A DNA stretch of 64,000 nt. Source: Sisyra terminalis. Taxonomy: Eukaryota; Arthropoda; Insecta; Neuroptera; Sisyridae. The stretch is from assembly GCA_958496175.1 (NCBI GenBank), contig OY292276.1:58603080-58667079 (forward strand), read 5' to 3'. The notes beneath the pieces are model-generated. The model was not told the origin of the DNA. It did no database searches and saw only the letters and a list, made by a program, of their open reading frames with translations. Within the stretch, counting starts at the first letter, position 1. Each line of letters begins with the position of its first letter. The translations under genes were made by a program, and so were the position numbers. This document shows, in pieces, positions 24,715 through 38,290 of this stretch.

Positions 24715-27289
24715 TAAGAAATTCTCGTTTTAATATACTTATCCATTCTTCAAAAGTCGGTGTTCCCACATTTAGTTATTTAACTAAAATAAACATGGTT
24801 TAACGTCCAAACATTGGTCATAAAAGAATTACCTGGCGATTGTGTTAAATTAACAGTAGCGAAAAACAATAAAAGAAAATGCACACTTTTCTTCATCGTC
24901 CAAACAATACGCATAAAACATGTTTTTCTTGAAATTTCCCGTAGGTAAACCTACCAAACGTAGGTAAGCCTTATTTACTATGAATAAATACCAACTAAAT
25001 ACTCGTAAATTAAATACACCGATGGAGGAAAAAGTCCAAGTAGCGTGAGATAATTCCATTTGTCGACGCCATTGTCTCAATATGAAATTTATTATTAAAA
25101 ACGGTTAGAAAAATAATCGCTCTAACCGAGATTTATATAATATATACCTAAATGTTAATATGAGAGGCTTTTATTTATATTGTTTTCTTGTTAAAAAAAA
25201 TAAATGCAGCAATTATGATGTTAGTGTTATAGTATTATGATTTCATTATTTATTCGTCAATGGTGCCCGTTTTACTTTGGAAAACTGATGCAATTTCTGC
25301 GAGACCCGGATGTAATTAAGCCGCCGCTTTTTTTTCAAATGGATTATTTCTCACACTTGAAATTTGCACAAATTTATATTGTTTGAAGGTGAAGATGAAA
25401 AAAAAGGCACAGAACGAAATCATTCGGAATTGTTGTTATGTGTAATTACGTAAAATGTTAATTTTGATTGAGTAACAGATGGGTATTGGGATTTTAATGA
25501 GGAAAAAAAGAAATGAGAACATTACGTTTGGTGTAACTGTTGGCGAAAATTTTTTATCGGAATTAGTGGCCGACCGTATGGTATGGTGGTTGGCGAGGCC
25601 GTTAGGTTCGGCTCTTTTTTTTTATTTGGGTTTCAGTAAAAGTGATTTGGGATTGGGGTTTTCGAGACCTGTGGATGTGTCACTAACCTTGCGGAGAATT
25701 CAAGTGCAGTGACCAGTGACCTTTCACATGAAGAAAATGTCTTAAGATATATTTTATATGGTACTTACTATAGAGAGTATTACCTACTGGCAGAAGAACT
25801 ATGGTATGTGGTGAAGACAGCGAAATTGTTATGAGAGTTTAATGGGCGTTCGAACGGCAATTTTGATTTTTTGTCAGCGATTCGAATGAAAATTGAAATT
25901 TCCAATTGGATTCTTGCGTAACGGCAGAAAGCAAAGTGGATGCTGGATGCAAGTGTTGAAAGGGAAATGTAATGATAGGCTTCTCGGACCTAATGACTTA
26001 TTACGAACGACAAAAAAACAAAGTTAAACGACCAGCGTTGCATGGGGAGAAATTAGAGAAAATGAGTTTTACTTTTACATGGCCAACAAAAAATTAGATA
26101 AATATTTAGAAAATTAAAGGTCATTTCAGGAAAAAATCATCAATTGCCGCGAGTTTAAAAGAACAAAATTCTTTTGGTTATAAATAGAAAAGACCACAAT
26201 TGTGACTTTTCCAAACACTTTCCATACAATTTCCTATCACAAAACTGATTTTTGTACAGTACTAATGAACTTATGGTTATTCTTTTATCAAGAATCTAAT
26301 AATATGCCTTAAATACAGTTGGCCAGTAATAATGACGAAGTGAGTTTCCACTAATTCAAAAGTTAGAAGATCTCGGGACGAGTGAGAGGCTAGTTTCAGT
26401 TAGGCTTTTAAAAATCAATAAAAAATATAAAAAATTGAATAAACTGTTCAAATCAAATAAATTCTGGTTGAGAAAAGAATGATTTATAAACTGAGAGATT
26501 TTTTTTTTTTTTCTTTCAATTTTTTAAACTTGATTTTGTTAATTGAAAACATTAACATTTCAACAATAATTATAAGTGATAAATCGATTGAAAATTAAAA
26601 TTTTGTCTATGTAGGTAATTATATTCATCAACCTTTTAGCTTTAAATTGTATTTCAATTTTTTTTTTCTATTTCGATTAGTTTTTTTGTTATTGTTAAAA
26701 GAACTTCATGTTATTTCGTATTAATTTAGAAGGGGCAACTTCTTCAACATTGCTCATTTAAGTCCTACGCCACTGCATTAGAAAAAGACAACCTAATCTC
26801 TGTCTTTAACCTGATGTAGGTATATAAAACATTGGAGTTTAGCTGTATGAGAATAAAAGTTGAATTAATAATTTAATTGAAATTTATATCATGCAAATTA
26901 AAATAGGTGGAACAATAATTGACAAAACTGATGAAATACAGCTTTTTTATAGTTTGTTGTTGTTTTTTAACAACTTCCTGTCATCGCACGAAGGTGCAAC
27001 TTTGGCAAATGGTGTATTACACCCTTACAAACATTCCCTCAATTTTACACCTTCTTTCGATTTAGTGGAAACTTCTATGAACAAATCGACAACATTTTAC
27101 TGGTCTAACAGAAGACATCCTGAATAAACGAAAAACGATAATTTCAAAAGTTTTCCAGAAAAATTAAAATGATTCCCGCATTTTCCAGCTTTTCCTGACA
27201 TTGTGGTAACTCCATATGAACTTCAGAACTCAATGCAAATATTTTAAACGCAAAATTTTGGAATCAAAGAAAAAATTTAATGTTCAGTA
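24715..27289. other. no gene seen; unique sequence
   Basis: 25,250-26,040 is the least AT-rich part and may be a regulatory island. The open frame 25,479-25,712 and others have no recognised similarity or splice context. The remainder is AT-rich with long T-runs. Confidence 0.45.
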
Positions 27290-27825
27290 GACTGATTCAA
27301 AAAAAATGATGATTTTTTTTTCTATATTATATCGAAAATATTGTGAGGAATGATAAAAAAAAATCCTGTGAAAGTTTAAGCTCTTAACATAAATATTAAG
27401 AGGTGCCACATCGCAAATTTCGATTTTCCATTGAAATAACATGGAAACAATATTCTCTTGCACTTTGGAATTTTATAGCTCACGTTGGTGACAATATTTC
27501 GGAATGATTAAGGTATATTCTTGTAGAAAATTGAACGATCTACAAAAAAGGTCTAGAACAAGTTTTTGATATGTTTATTTCTTCAAAAGTTATTCGAGGT
27601 CAAAGTTAAACTAAAAAAATTTTTTAATATGTTTTCAATTTTTTGATGCAACCATCAATTTTATTAGAAAACTTTATAGGACATTTTTGCAGAGCACTTT
27701 TTTTTCTATAACTTATCTCTAAAAGTTTTTGATATTTTTCACAGGTCTTAAGTTAATTGCATTATTATAAGTTATTTGCGATGCGGCACCTCTTAATATT
27801 AATTTTAAGAGCTTAAACTTTCACA
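27290..27825. mobile_element. F2b foldback element, right terminus lost
   Basis: Starts GACTGATTCAAAAAAAATGA after TA at 27288-27289. The left arm is full, the body is shortened, and the right arm breaks off at 'agcttaaactttcacagg' just before the terminus, where Helitron-like sequence begins. Confidence 0.75.
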
Positions 27826-28215
27826 GGTGGTGGATGTAGTTTATTTTTTTTAGTATTTTCTTGAAATTTACTATTAGCTCAAATTGTGGAAGACAAAGCC
27901 ACGTGAATGAAGTCACGAGCAAAAGCTAGTACTGTGTATAAAATAAATAATTTAAGCAGTTTTATTGGAAAAGCTTTATCTAATTATGGAATGAGGGGAC
28001 TTCCAAGAATTGGAGAATTAGTAGGTAGTAGGTAGTTCCACTTTGGAACCCAGAACAAAGATTAGTTTGATAAAGTTAAAAATTGGCAGAGGTGGATGTA
28101 ATTTATTAATTTTAAACTTTACTTTAAATTTACTATTAGCTCAAATTTTGGAAGATAAAACCACGTGAACGAAGTCACGGATAAAAGCTAGTACTCTGTA
28201 TAAAATAAATAATTT
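27826..28215. mobile_element. two Helitron 3' ends in tandem
   Basis: Both 27,890-27,935 and about 28,150-28,190 read 'cacgtga-cgaagtcacg' followed by 'aaaagCTAG' before T, the usual 3' hairpin and CTAG end. The surrounding 255 bp are duplicated, including the downstream 'tataaaataaataatttaag', so this is a tandem duplication that includes host flank. Confidence 0.65.
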
Positions 28216-28244
28216 AAGCACTTACTTAATAGCAATTGCTCCTT

Positions 28245-29090
28245 CAAAATTTGTTGATATATCAAAACTTTTTGTGTCCATATTTTACATAATATTATTT
28301 AATTTTTAGCAGGGAAATGGAATGAAAGGATATAAATCCATATACTAATAATTTATTCTACGTCCTATCAATTACTTTATATTATTTTATTTTATTATTA
28401 TTAAATTTTTATGTTAGTCTGTTGGTCTTTTTTTAACTAAAGAACGGATGAATTGATTTTTATGAAATTTGAAGTTTAGTTTCAATACAATGTTTCAGTA
28501 ACTAAAGGCTATATATAATTACATTAAGATTAAATAATAAGGGAAGATATCCCCAACGTAAAACTGATAGATATAAAAATGTAAATTTTCGTTTAATTCG
28601 TTTTCGCATTCTTAATTTGAATTTTTTTTTAATGATTACTTTATACCCGTGTTTCTTAACCTAGGATATCTGTATCTAAGGGGGTCCGAGTAGGTTTTTT
28701 TGGGGATGTGGGAAATAAATAAATTTTGCAAGAAATGTATTTTTCACAACTAAAATTACTAAACTTCGCACCCAATTTTCCAATGGGGTCGGAGACCTAT
28801 TTACTGATTTAATGGTGCGACTCATTTTAAAAATTCAAAGAATTACTACCTTATACTAAATATGCCAAATAAACGTTCGAATAAAACAAGGTTGGCCGGA
28901 TCCACTTGTGGATCCAAATTATATTTATGGATTTTCTATGTTTATAGATAGTGAACATTATATTGATTCAAAAAATAATAATAATAATTGATAGGACGTA
29001 GAATTAATTATTAGTATATGGATTTACATCCTTTCATGTCGACTTTCCGGCTAAAAATTAAATAATATTTTGTTGATATATCTTCAATAG
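28245..29090. mobile_element. unclassified element with inverted arms of about 100-120 bp
   Basis: The text 'ggatttacatcctttcatg' near 29,021 is the inverted match of 'tgaaaggatataaatccata' near 28,323, with the match extending over 'aaattaaataatatt' and 'ttgttgatatatc'. The interior includes 'ttaactaaagaacgga' and 'ggccggatccacttgtggatcc' (itself palindromic). Class not determined. Confidence 0.6.
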
Positions 29091-30589
29091 TTTTGCAGAA
29101 AATCAACTTTAAAGTTAAGGGTTGTTACTTTTGTACTCCCAATTTAGACGGTAGACAATAAATACTTGTATCCCACAAATTTTCTGTTTCCCTTACTAAC
29201 AATTGAAATTATTCAACTTAAACGAACTTCAAGAAGGCAATTTCTTAACTCGGAATTTTAACAACTTAATTAAGCCATTAATTTCACGAAAAATCGTTCG
29301 AGATTTCTATCGATTGATTTATAGTTGAGATTATAGATCATTTAAGTCATGATCTCTTAATTTTTCAACGTTCAATTCTTAAATTTATCATAATGGAACG
29401 GACTTAAGAAAGAAAAAAAAACTTCAACAAAAACAATTATCGCTGCCACCCATAAATTTGCTCTCGTTCGAACTCTATTGAGAACCAAACCAGACACTCT
29501 CATCAATACTTAGCGATGATCGTAACAGAATTTATTCCTCTAATTCAATTAACGGCATTGCACAGTCGAGAAAAAGTCTCAATGAATTCGAACAATACAA
29601 ATTAAAACTCGGATGGAATTCCATGGCGTGGAGGAGTCGAAAAAAAATCTCTATAAAATTTATTATAATATCAGTTATGTTCTCGTTTTTTATATCCAAC
29701 TTGTTTTTTTTGTAATGAAGGCATTAATTATGTTATGTACTTTCATAAGTGTGACACGTGTAAGGTGGGTCCCATCTGTTTATTTTTTTTGAGTTCGTGT
29801 GTGACCAACATTGCCTAAACAATGGTAAACATAAATAAGTTGGGAAGTAAGTTACAAGTTTCCCGGTCGAAGACCAACAGTAACAAAAAATCACCAGGAT
29901 CCATGGCCAATTGATTTTTTTTTCGTTTCCATCTTTACTTTTAACTTTTCGAAAAACACAAACTTTAATGGCCGAAATCCGCGATTAAATTAACAAGGCG
30001 TAAAACAGGAAAGCACCAAAATAAGATAGTACCAATAAAAATTAGCCTACCATCCTTTTTTCTTTTCAAAGTGGAACTTGGCAAATTTACGAAGCTATTG
30101 ATCGTAAAGAAATTAAGTAAACGGCCATTAATGTAACGAGATCGTGAGCTGCACAATGTGCATTAAATTGCATAATTGTCGTTCGTCGACCGAACTACAG
30201 AGAAATGTTTAACATAACGAGAGATGAACGATAATCATAACGCACGTTCTCTGACACGAACGCACTGAATACATATTGAGGAAAATTATGAATTACATTT
30301 TCGAAAGTAGCAATTCCATGAATTTGAATTTCCCGCCGCCACCGATATTGTGCCTTTTGGCTGATCTGGTCCGAGTAGAGATTTTAATGACAGATGTTGG
30401 CTTTGAAATTTTCATTTAATTATTTTAAATTATTGAAATTTGAAAATATATAACTGATTCATTTACAGTTTTGTTGTTACCTGTAGTTTCACCTGCGTGT
30501 TACACCATTTCCCGAAATAATTTCATTAAAAATCGACAAAATTTAAAATAGAAATTTAATGTATTTAACCATAGCGTTTCCAATCATAG
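29091..30589. other. no gene seen; GC-richer non-coding island
   Basis: 29,430-30,400 is unique and less AT-rich, with words such as 'cgttcgtcgaccgaac' and 'cccgccgccaccgatattg', without a usable reading frame. This is a plausible cis-regulatory or conserved non-coding element. Confidence 0.4.
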
Positions 30590-32740
30590 AATTGAATTGA
30601 GCTTTTTTGGGTACTTAAGAAGGTGAATCCATTTTGATGCTATTTAACATAAAGATTAGACTGATTCAAAAAAAATGATTTTTTTTTCATGATTACATCG
30701 AAAATATCGTTGGGAATGACAAAAAAAAAATGCTGTGAAAGTTTAAGCTCTTAATATTAATATTTTGATTTTCCATTTAAATAACATGGGAACAATATTC
30801 TCTTGCACTTTGGAATTTTATAGCTCACGTTAGTGACAATATTTCGGAATGGCCAAGGTATGTTCTTGTAGAAAATTGAACGATCTACAAAAAAGGCCTC
30901 GAACAAGTTTTTGATGTATTTATTCCTTCAAAAGTTATTCGAGGTCAAAGTTGAACTAAGGATAAATTTTAATATTTTTTCAATTTTTTGACGCAACCAT
31001 CAATTTTATGTGAAAATTTTATAGGACATTTTTTGTAGAGCACTTTTTTTCCTATAACTTATCTCTATAAAAGTTCTTGATATTTTTCATAGGTCCTAAG
31101 TTATTTGCATTAAACTGGAAATTCCCTGAATTATTATATTTTTAACATAAAAATTATTTTTTTATTTTAATTAAATAACTTAAGACCTGTGAAAAATATC
31201 AAAAACTTTTATAGAGATAAGTTATAGGAAAAAAAAGTGCTCTACAAAAAATGTCTTACAAAATTTTCTCATAAAATTGATGGTTGCGTCAAAAAATTGA
31301 AAAAATATTAAAATTTCTCTTTAGTTCAACTTTGATCTCGAATAACTTTTGAAGGAATAAATATATCAAAAACTTGTTCGTGACCTTTTTTGTAGATCGT
31401 TCAATTTTCTACAAGAATATACCTTGGTCATTCCGAAATATTGTCACCACCGTGAGCTATAAAATTCCAAAGTACCAGAGAATATTGTTCCCATGTTATT
31501 TAAATGGAAAATCGAAATTTGCAATGCGGCACCTCTTAATATTAATATTAAGAGCTTAAACTTTCAATGGATTTTTTTTGTCATTCCCAACAATATTTTC
31601 GATATAATTAAGAAAAAAAATCATCATTTTTTTTTTGAAACAGTCTTATAGATGCTATGGGAAATGAAGAAGTATGGAAAAATACTTATCCATAGAATCA
31701 TAGTTGGAAGTTTAAGTTAATTAAATATAAATATCTTCCAAAACAAGAAACAACCAAAATCCGTGAATTTATTCCTCAAGGATATGAATTCCAAAATGCA
31801 AAAAAAAACTCGTAAAATTCAAGCACACATAATTTGGCTAAAAATTTTGGCCCCTTAGTTTATCGATCTAAGTCTTAAAAATCAACCCTTATTAAAAAAT
31901 TGACCTTAAACTTGAAAATCTGAAAATTTAAAAGATTGATATTAAAATTGTATTGAACTTTATTCGGTACTTAAGAAGGTAAATTGATTTTGTTTCTATT
32001 TGACATTTAGATGTTAAGGTAAATGAAGAGGTTTGGAAAAATACTTATCCATAAAATCATAGTTGGAAGTTTTAGTTAAGTTAACATAAATGTCCCCAAA
32101 ATAATCCAAAGAACCAGCCAAAATTGGGAATAGATTCTCAAAAGATGGGAATTCCAAAAAGCAAAATAAAAAACGTGCTTGAATTGTAAAATTCAAGCAC
32201 GTTAGCTTGTCGAAAAAAATGTTAAAAATCAACCCTTATCTAAAAATTGGCTTTAGACTTGATCGATAAAAATGGATGGCTTTCTGCTACGAAAATTTAA
32301 AAGATTCATATTAGAATTGTATTGAACTTCATTAGGTACTTAAGAAGGTAAATTTATTTTGAATTTGTTTAACATATAGATGTTAAGGGAAATGAAGAGG
32401 TATGGAAAAATACTTATCCATAGAACCATAGTTGGAAGTTTTAATTAAGTTAACATAAGTATCCCTCAAAACAATCTAAAGAACCAAAGCCGAAGCCAAC
32501 AAGCCAAAACCGGGGATTTATTCCTAAAGGGGTGAAATTCCAAAATGCAAAAAAAATCGTAGAATTTAAGCAAACATAATTTGGCTAAACATTTTGGACG
32601 CTTAGTTAGACGATCTAAGTCTTAAAAATCAGCCCTTATCTAAAAATTGACCTTAAACTATTGAAATTCGATAAAAACGGCTTACTTTTGGTACGAAAAT
32701 TTAAAAACTTTATATCAAGTGTATCGAAAAAAAAATTGCT
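30590..32740. repeat. tandem triplication (about 360-bp unit), first copy split by F2c
   Basis: Units align at 'ggaaaaatacttatccat' (about 31673, 32032 and 32401). The unit part that precedes this point in copies 2 and 3 ('gg-tacttaagaaggt-aat') is found for copy 1 at 30,615, about 1 kb too far left, because the foldback element 30659-31645 sits between. Non-coding. Confidence 0.85.
30659..31645. mobile_element. foldback element F2c, complete
   Basis: A 987-bp inverted repeat with ends GACTGATTCAAAAAAAATGA and its complement, TA at 30657-30658 on the left and TTA on the right. The arms meet near 31,145 and share 'ctacaaaaaaggcct/gtc', 'ttaatattaatattaagag' and 'gatggttgcgtcaaaaaatt'. Open frames seen in the right arm recur in 44826-45283 only because the DNA is repeated. 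No transposase. Confidence 0.85.
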
Positions 32741-35700
32741 TTTTTATGTACAATTGAAACAAAAAATTTTGTTAGAACTTTTTAATCAAAAACCAAACAA
32801 TTTTAGCAATTGATTTTAGGGTTTCTTTACTTCATATTTTCTATATAAGAACCAGGAAAAACCACCTCATCAAATATGGTCTAGTTTTTGATTATTTTTT
32901 TTCAACTTTTCCAAAGTTTCATCCTTTATAAACCAACCCCCAAGTTTAGCTGGTCCTTTACTAGGGATTCTTTAAGAATATATGTGGTTATTTAACCAAA
33001 ATTTAAAAGTTTCTGTGGAAATTCTGTCATCCATTTCCTGTCCAATAGCCAAATTTGGTACTTTTACCATTAAAAATTAAAAGTAAAAAAAAAACCATTT
33101 TATGTAAGTGTCTCACCCCGCAAAAAAAATTTCCAATTTCACAATTAAGGATTGCAAATCATTACTAGTTCCTTCAAATGCAGCTATTTCTAAAATATAC
33201 CTCAATTTAACCAGTGTACAGTAAAAAAACACAACCTACTTTTAGAGATTTCAATGACCGACAAGACACCAAACCTACGAAACAATTTTTCTTCAAAATC
33301 ATTATTTTTCACCATTTTTTTTCCGTCCAAATTAGATCCACATTAATTTATTATCTCAAATTTGGTCGAAAAAAGTGCAATTAAATGTGGGAAACAAAGT
33401 TTTTCATAACTTTTTTTTTTTTTGGAGATTTTAACAATCGATAAAGCTACAAACCTACGTAGATTTGTCGTTTTTTTCTTCGAACAAATAGGCCACAACT
33501 TCTTAATTAAACCAAACCTACAGTGAACTTTATACAGGTTGTAATTTTCTAATTGAACCCACAAATGAGAGAAAATTTGAGGATTTTTCTTGTGTGGCTA
33601 ATGGAAAAGCGATTCCCACGCATGATTTATTAAGAAATTTTTATGTACGCTTGTTACGACTATAAATCATTTGTTGTTAATATGTGCGTATTATAATTTT
33701 TTTTCCCCGAAAAAAAAATGTATTTAACAAGGGCTAATTGATTGTTTTGACATGAAAGATTTATAAGTTCCGCGTTAATTATTTATCGATATCGATGCAT
33801 GACATATACGACATGCATCACATGGACACCCACGCCTTTTCACCATTTTGCACGCGAATCGTGGCAATTATTTTTGAAATGATCAAGAAAAAAACTTTAC
33901 TTGATTTTGATTAATTTCTGAATACTTGGTTGGCATCTCAGATTTATCAGTAGGCTTTAATCTTGATTTTGTAATAAATTTTGATAGTAGGCCATGGTGA
34001 AAGTCGTTCATTTGTTAGTAAATATTCTTTTGTTTAATGTCACCGATTGTCTTTTGTATTTTTCGTTGCTAAGGTCCCGCTAGTTTTCTTCTGTTTAATG
34101 CGTGCATACCTAGGCTAATTTCGTTTATGATTCATTAGACTTCCGTGAGCGACATTTGCTTGATCGCATTTTACTGAACATTGATTTATCATTGGATTTC
34201 GAGAGCAAAACAAATGCACGCTAGGGTGTGGCACTGTGGTCGACATATATAACAATTGGTAACCACCCGATCGCGGAAAATTTAGTTAGTGCTGGAAATG
34301 TGTTGAAAATTCGAACAACACTGAAGAAATCAAAGTGGCAGCATCCGAGGAAGTCGTGCCGAAGACATGCTTCAATGCACCGTGTTTGTTGTCATGACGA
34401 TTCTATAATATTTATCGACAGATTAATGTTATACATTGGGTGGGTTGTTGTTGCCAGTAATTTTCTTCGAAAAAAAAAACAAGCAAAGCTTGACGGTCTT
34501 CCGCATTTGGTTTACAGATTTGTTTACATCGAAGCTAGGCGATCGAATTTGACGTTTATAGGTCAATCGATAAAGGGTCTAGCAGAATCCACATGGCGAT
34601 TTGGCCCCCAAATAGGGCCCTATATCGAAACTTATCTCAAAATATCGGCTTGATATACAAACACATTTTATATACTTTTCGCGACCAAATTCCTCTTTGA
34701 CCTGGAGATATAGGCAAAAATGTCCCCCCGCATGGCTATTTTTCAAAGTTATACATCTCAAAAATTAATAAAGCTAGAGAAGTGAAACCAACGCGAGGCT
34801 TTAGATCATTTTACAGAGTATATCATATATTTTTTTTAAATTTTTAGAAAAAAAAAATTATAGCAAAAAATTAAAAAAACAAATGAAATAATTTTTTTTA
34901 TGTGTTCCCTAAAAATGACAATCACGAAAAAAATATATTTTATGCTTCTACATGAGCACTATAACTTATAAAAATTGCGTGAAAAAATAGTTGGTGCAAC
35001 ACTTTGAAAAAAAATGAAATGTAATCTACGTCTAATAATGTACCTCGGTTTTATTTTTTTTTCGAAGTGTTTCACCAACTTTTTTTTCACAAAACTTCAA
35101 TAACAAAATAGGCCACATATAGGAGCAAAACATATATTATTTTCATAATTGTAAGTCTAAGGAAATATAAAAAAAAAATTTATTAGTTTTTTTGTTTTTC
35201 TATATATACTCTTGAGATGATTACTTTCAAGATCAAAATAATTGGTCCCAAAAGAAAAAAAAGCAACTAGTGTTCAATTTTTATTAAAATAAGAATAAAA
35301 AAAATTACTGTCACTGTTATAACTTATTACAACTGGAATTCTATGCGTCTCTATGCGTCAAATTTTGAAATTTGAATCAGTCTGAAGATATGTACGAATT
35401 TCTTCTGGATACGTCACGTAGCCACCATGAGGCCATCTGTGTATTTTATAAACCTTGAAAGTCTACAGCTATAGCTGTACTTATCAATCAACTATTGAAT
35501 TAGCAATGCGATTGAGAAGAAAAAAGAAAAACGGTGTTGAATGTTTGTATTTCAATAAAAATTATTCAATTGCAAGTAGATCATTAGTAGCAATAAAACA
35601 CCGAAAAAACAGTGCAAGAAATCGCTTGATTTCCATAAGTAAATAGTGTGGTTAAATAATAGGAATAATAATAGTAATAAACAGCTATTCGAACTGCATC

Positions 35701-35769
35701 GATTCATCTGCAAGCAACGGTGATTTTTGAAACAATAAAACTCCGTGAAGATTTAATGAAGCGACGTTC
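32741..35769. other. no supported gene; long unique stretch
   Basis: The longest open frame, 34228-34653 (+), has 141 codons but begins with GTG and shows no recognisable domain. The stretch 33,600-34,650 is less AT-rich and could be regulatory. 34,790-35,360 is A/T-run rich. I see nothing else. Confidence 0.4.
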
Positions 35770-36015
35770 ATGCTACCTTTTCAAGTAACTTGCCATTATC
35801 AATTATTATTATTATTATTATTATTATTAGCGCCGAAGAAAATAAACGAGCCACAAACATTGAAGCATACCCAGTCCCGGGTCAAAATGTTAACTTGGCC
35901 AAGTCAAATCCACCCATACATATCAGATAGATCAAATGGACCTGGAACGAACAGAGCTGGTTGCAGCAAAAATGAAGAGATTGCATTTGATGCATTTGAT
36001 CAAGATGGAAGGATG
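35770..36015 (+). CDS. candidate first exon with signal-peptide-like N-terminus (speculative)
   Basis: The ATG at 35770 opens a frame whose residues about 12-20 are nine leucines encoded by a (TTA/ATT) microsatellite, giving a signal-peptide-like hydrophobic core after a short polar start. The downstream 55 residues are hydrophilic, with one cysteine. A good splice donor (GTGAGA) follows at 36016, just before the frame would end. A secreted-protein gene lacking its 5' exon lies on the same strand 12 kb downstream (48427). However, this donor leaves phase 2 while that exon needs phase 0, so a direct join does not work and another exon or donor would be needed. The leucine run may simply be a microsatellite by-product. 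Confidence 0.2.
35801..35829. repeat. (ATT)n microsatellite
   Basis: About nine to ten perfect ATT units. It lies inside the leucine-rich open frame described at 35770. Confidence 0.9.
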
Positions 36016-37073
36016 TGAGATGCGAAAGAAGATTGATCACCATGATGCGAACGTGTGCCGACCATCTTCAAAGGGCATTAGCAGCCGTCCTACGTGCACT
36101 AATTTTTATTGCTGTACGACCAAGGCCTGAAAGCGAAAAAATGCAGCAAAAGTACTGCACAGTGCTTTACTCAGCCATTATATCTGTATATATTAAAGCC
36201 TCGACCCGTTCTATGCAATCTATATTTTAACACTTGCCATTTTCAACTCGCCAAGAACGATTTATGAGTTGATTTTAATTATTATGAACGACGGGGAAAT
36301 TGATGAGAAAGATTTAATTGTTAATTTCAATTTTACTTTTTTTCGCATGATTGAAAAATTAACGAAGAATCGATTTTTTTAGTCTAGACAATCGATCATT
36401 TAGATATATGTACGTTGTTTAAAGAATCGAATCAGAAAAACCAATTTTATACAAACTAAGTGAAAAAAATTTCGAGTTCATTAACGATATTTTTAACTCT
36501 CCTATACCTCAGTTTTCCTCTATCCAATCGACGTAAAAGCTGGGGCATTAACAATTGTTAGGACTTTAAAAGTATCATTAACAATACATAAACAAGCAAA
36601 AGATAAACATTATACTTTATATCAACTTTTCAATCATCCCTCGTACCATAACCATACCACAATGATTAATGTTAACAATAATAAATATTAAAATGCTGCA
36701 ATATTTAAAAGTCGATTGATACATTATATGAACCGTTTATTTTGAAAGTGAGTTAATTCCATTTCAACAACATTAAATTTCAAGTCCATTTCAAATAAAT
36801 AATGCATTACCATCATTTTTGTGAAACAATTTTTCTTTAAGCAAAAAATGATTGGGTATTCCAGAGACTTCAATGATTGATGAAGACCCAAACCAAATTA
36901 GATATTCCCTATATCAAAAGATAAGTATGTAATTTAACTTTACTAAAAGAAAAATCACCATATAGACCGTCCTTTAAATGGACTTACACCACTTTCAAAA
37001 TAAACGAGTCATATGTTTCTATATTTGAATTTAAAATTAGTTTCAATACCTAGATATACAGTAGACTGGGCCA
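36016..37073. other. no gene seen
   Basis: Unique sequence, less AT-rich until about 36,330, then AT-rich with no recognisable feature. Confidence 0.45.
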
Positions 37074-37481
37074 AAAAAATCGACTATTTTTTTTTTTTTT
37101 GGAAAAGTATATCGAATATATTGTTCAAGATGACAAAAAAATCTAAAAATATAATTAATCTATAATCTAAAAATTATATCAATGTTTAAAGCTTGATTAT
37201 TCGGAAACGGCGTGTCTGGCAAAATTTTTCAAAGAGACCTTTTTTGTAGGAAATTTAATTTTCCTATAAATATATGTGCAGATAAATTTTTTTACCTTTA
37301 TAGTTTAACAGCATTGACGCAAAAGTTACAGCATAAATAAAAAATCGATATTAAAGATGATAGACCTCTTAATATTAATATTAAGGGCACAAACCTTCCC
37401 AATATTTATTTTTTTTGTCATCTTGAACAATATTTTCGATATACTTTTCAAAAAAAAATTATTGATTTTTTTGGCCCAGTC
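37074..37481. mobile_element. F1d, internally deleted foldback element
   Basis: A 408-bp element with intact ends GACTGGGCCAAAAAAATCGA and TTTTTTTGGCCCAGTC, flanked by TA on both sides. Most of the left arm is missing, so the element is now largely a right arm with a short left terminus. This shows that the F1 termini alone define a mobile unit. Confidence 0.85.
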
Positions 37482-37489
37482 TAGTTGAC

Positions 37490-38290
37490 ACATTATAGCC
37501 ATATATTTTTATGTCACCAGCTTTCCCGTTTTGTTTTGGCTATAATATGAAAATTAAATGTAATTTAACAAAAAATTAATTTAATGTTATTTAACATGAG
37601 ATTATTAATTTGGAGAAAATCCAATTTTCCTAGTTATTGATTGGCTAAGTACTAACCACCTTGACCACTTGTTTACCATTGGACTTATGTCAATTTTGAC
37701 ATTTGTTGAAATCGTGGTTGTCATTTCCATGGTTACCGTTGTTTATTCCATAGCTATAAAGCTTAAATATTTTCTTTTTATTTAAAGTAGGCTTTCCTAC
37801 TGCAAGCCTTTTTTCCATTAGAAAATCAAAGCAAATTTTGATTTTCATTTAAATTTCAATTTAAATATGTGAAAGAAGGCGAGGGACATACTTGGTTATA
37901 ACTTTTAAAATAATTGTCTTAGTTGTACAAAATTAGACACAAATTTTCATAATCAGTTGTTTCAAGAGAATGGTTGACAGATATGTAGTCATATATGCCT
38001 ACATGTCATCAGCTTCCCCGTTTTGTTTTGGCTACAGTATGAAAATCAAATGTTATTTAACATTAGATTATTAATTTGGTGAAAATCAAATTTCCCTAGT
38101 TATTGATTGGTTAAGTACTAATATAACCACCTTGACCACTTGCAACCACTTGTTTACCATTTGGACTTGTGTCAATTTTGGCAGTTGTTGATATCGTGGT
38201 TGTCATTTCCATGGTTACCGTTGTTTATTCCATAGTTATGAAGCTTAAATATTTTCTTTTTAATTAAAGTAGGCTTTTATACATTCATTA
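37490..38290. repeat. tandem duplication, period about 490 bp
   Basis: The text 'cccgttttgttttggct' (about 37525 and 38016) and 'tggttaccgttgtttattcc' (about 37730 and 38211) occur twice in the same order. The intervening parts are partly diverged, and copy 2 has small internal repeats ('ccacttgcaaccacttg'). Non-coding. Confidence 0.85.

Noticed and set aside
34228..34653. 141-codon open frame on the plus strand
   Set aside because: It begins with GTG rather than ATG, has no recognisable domain or splice context, and its length can occur by chance in a less AT-rich stretch.
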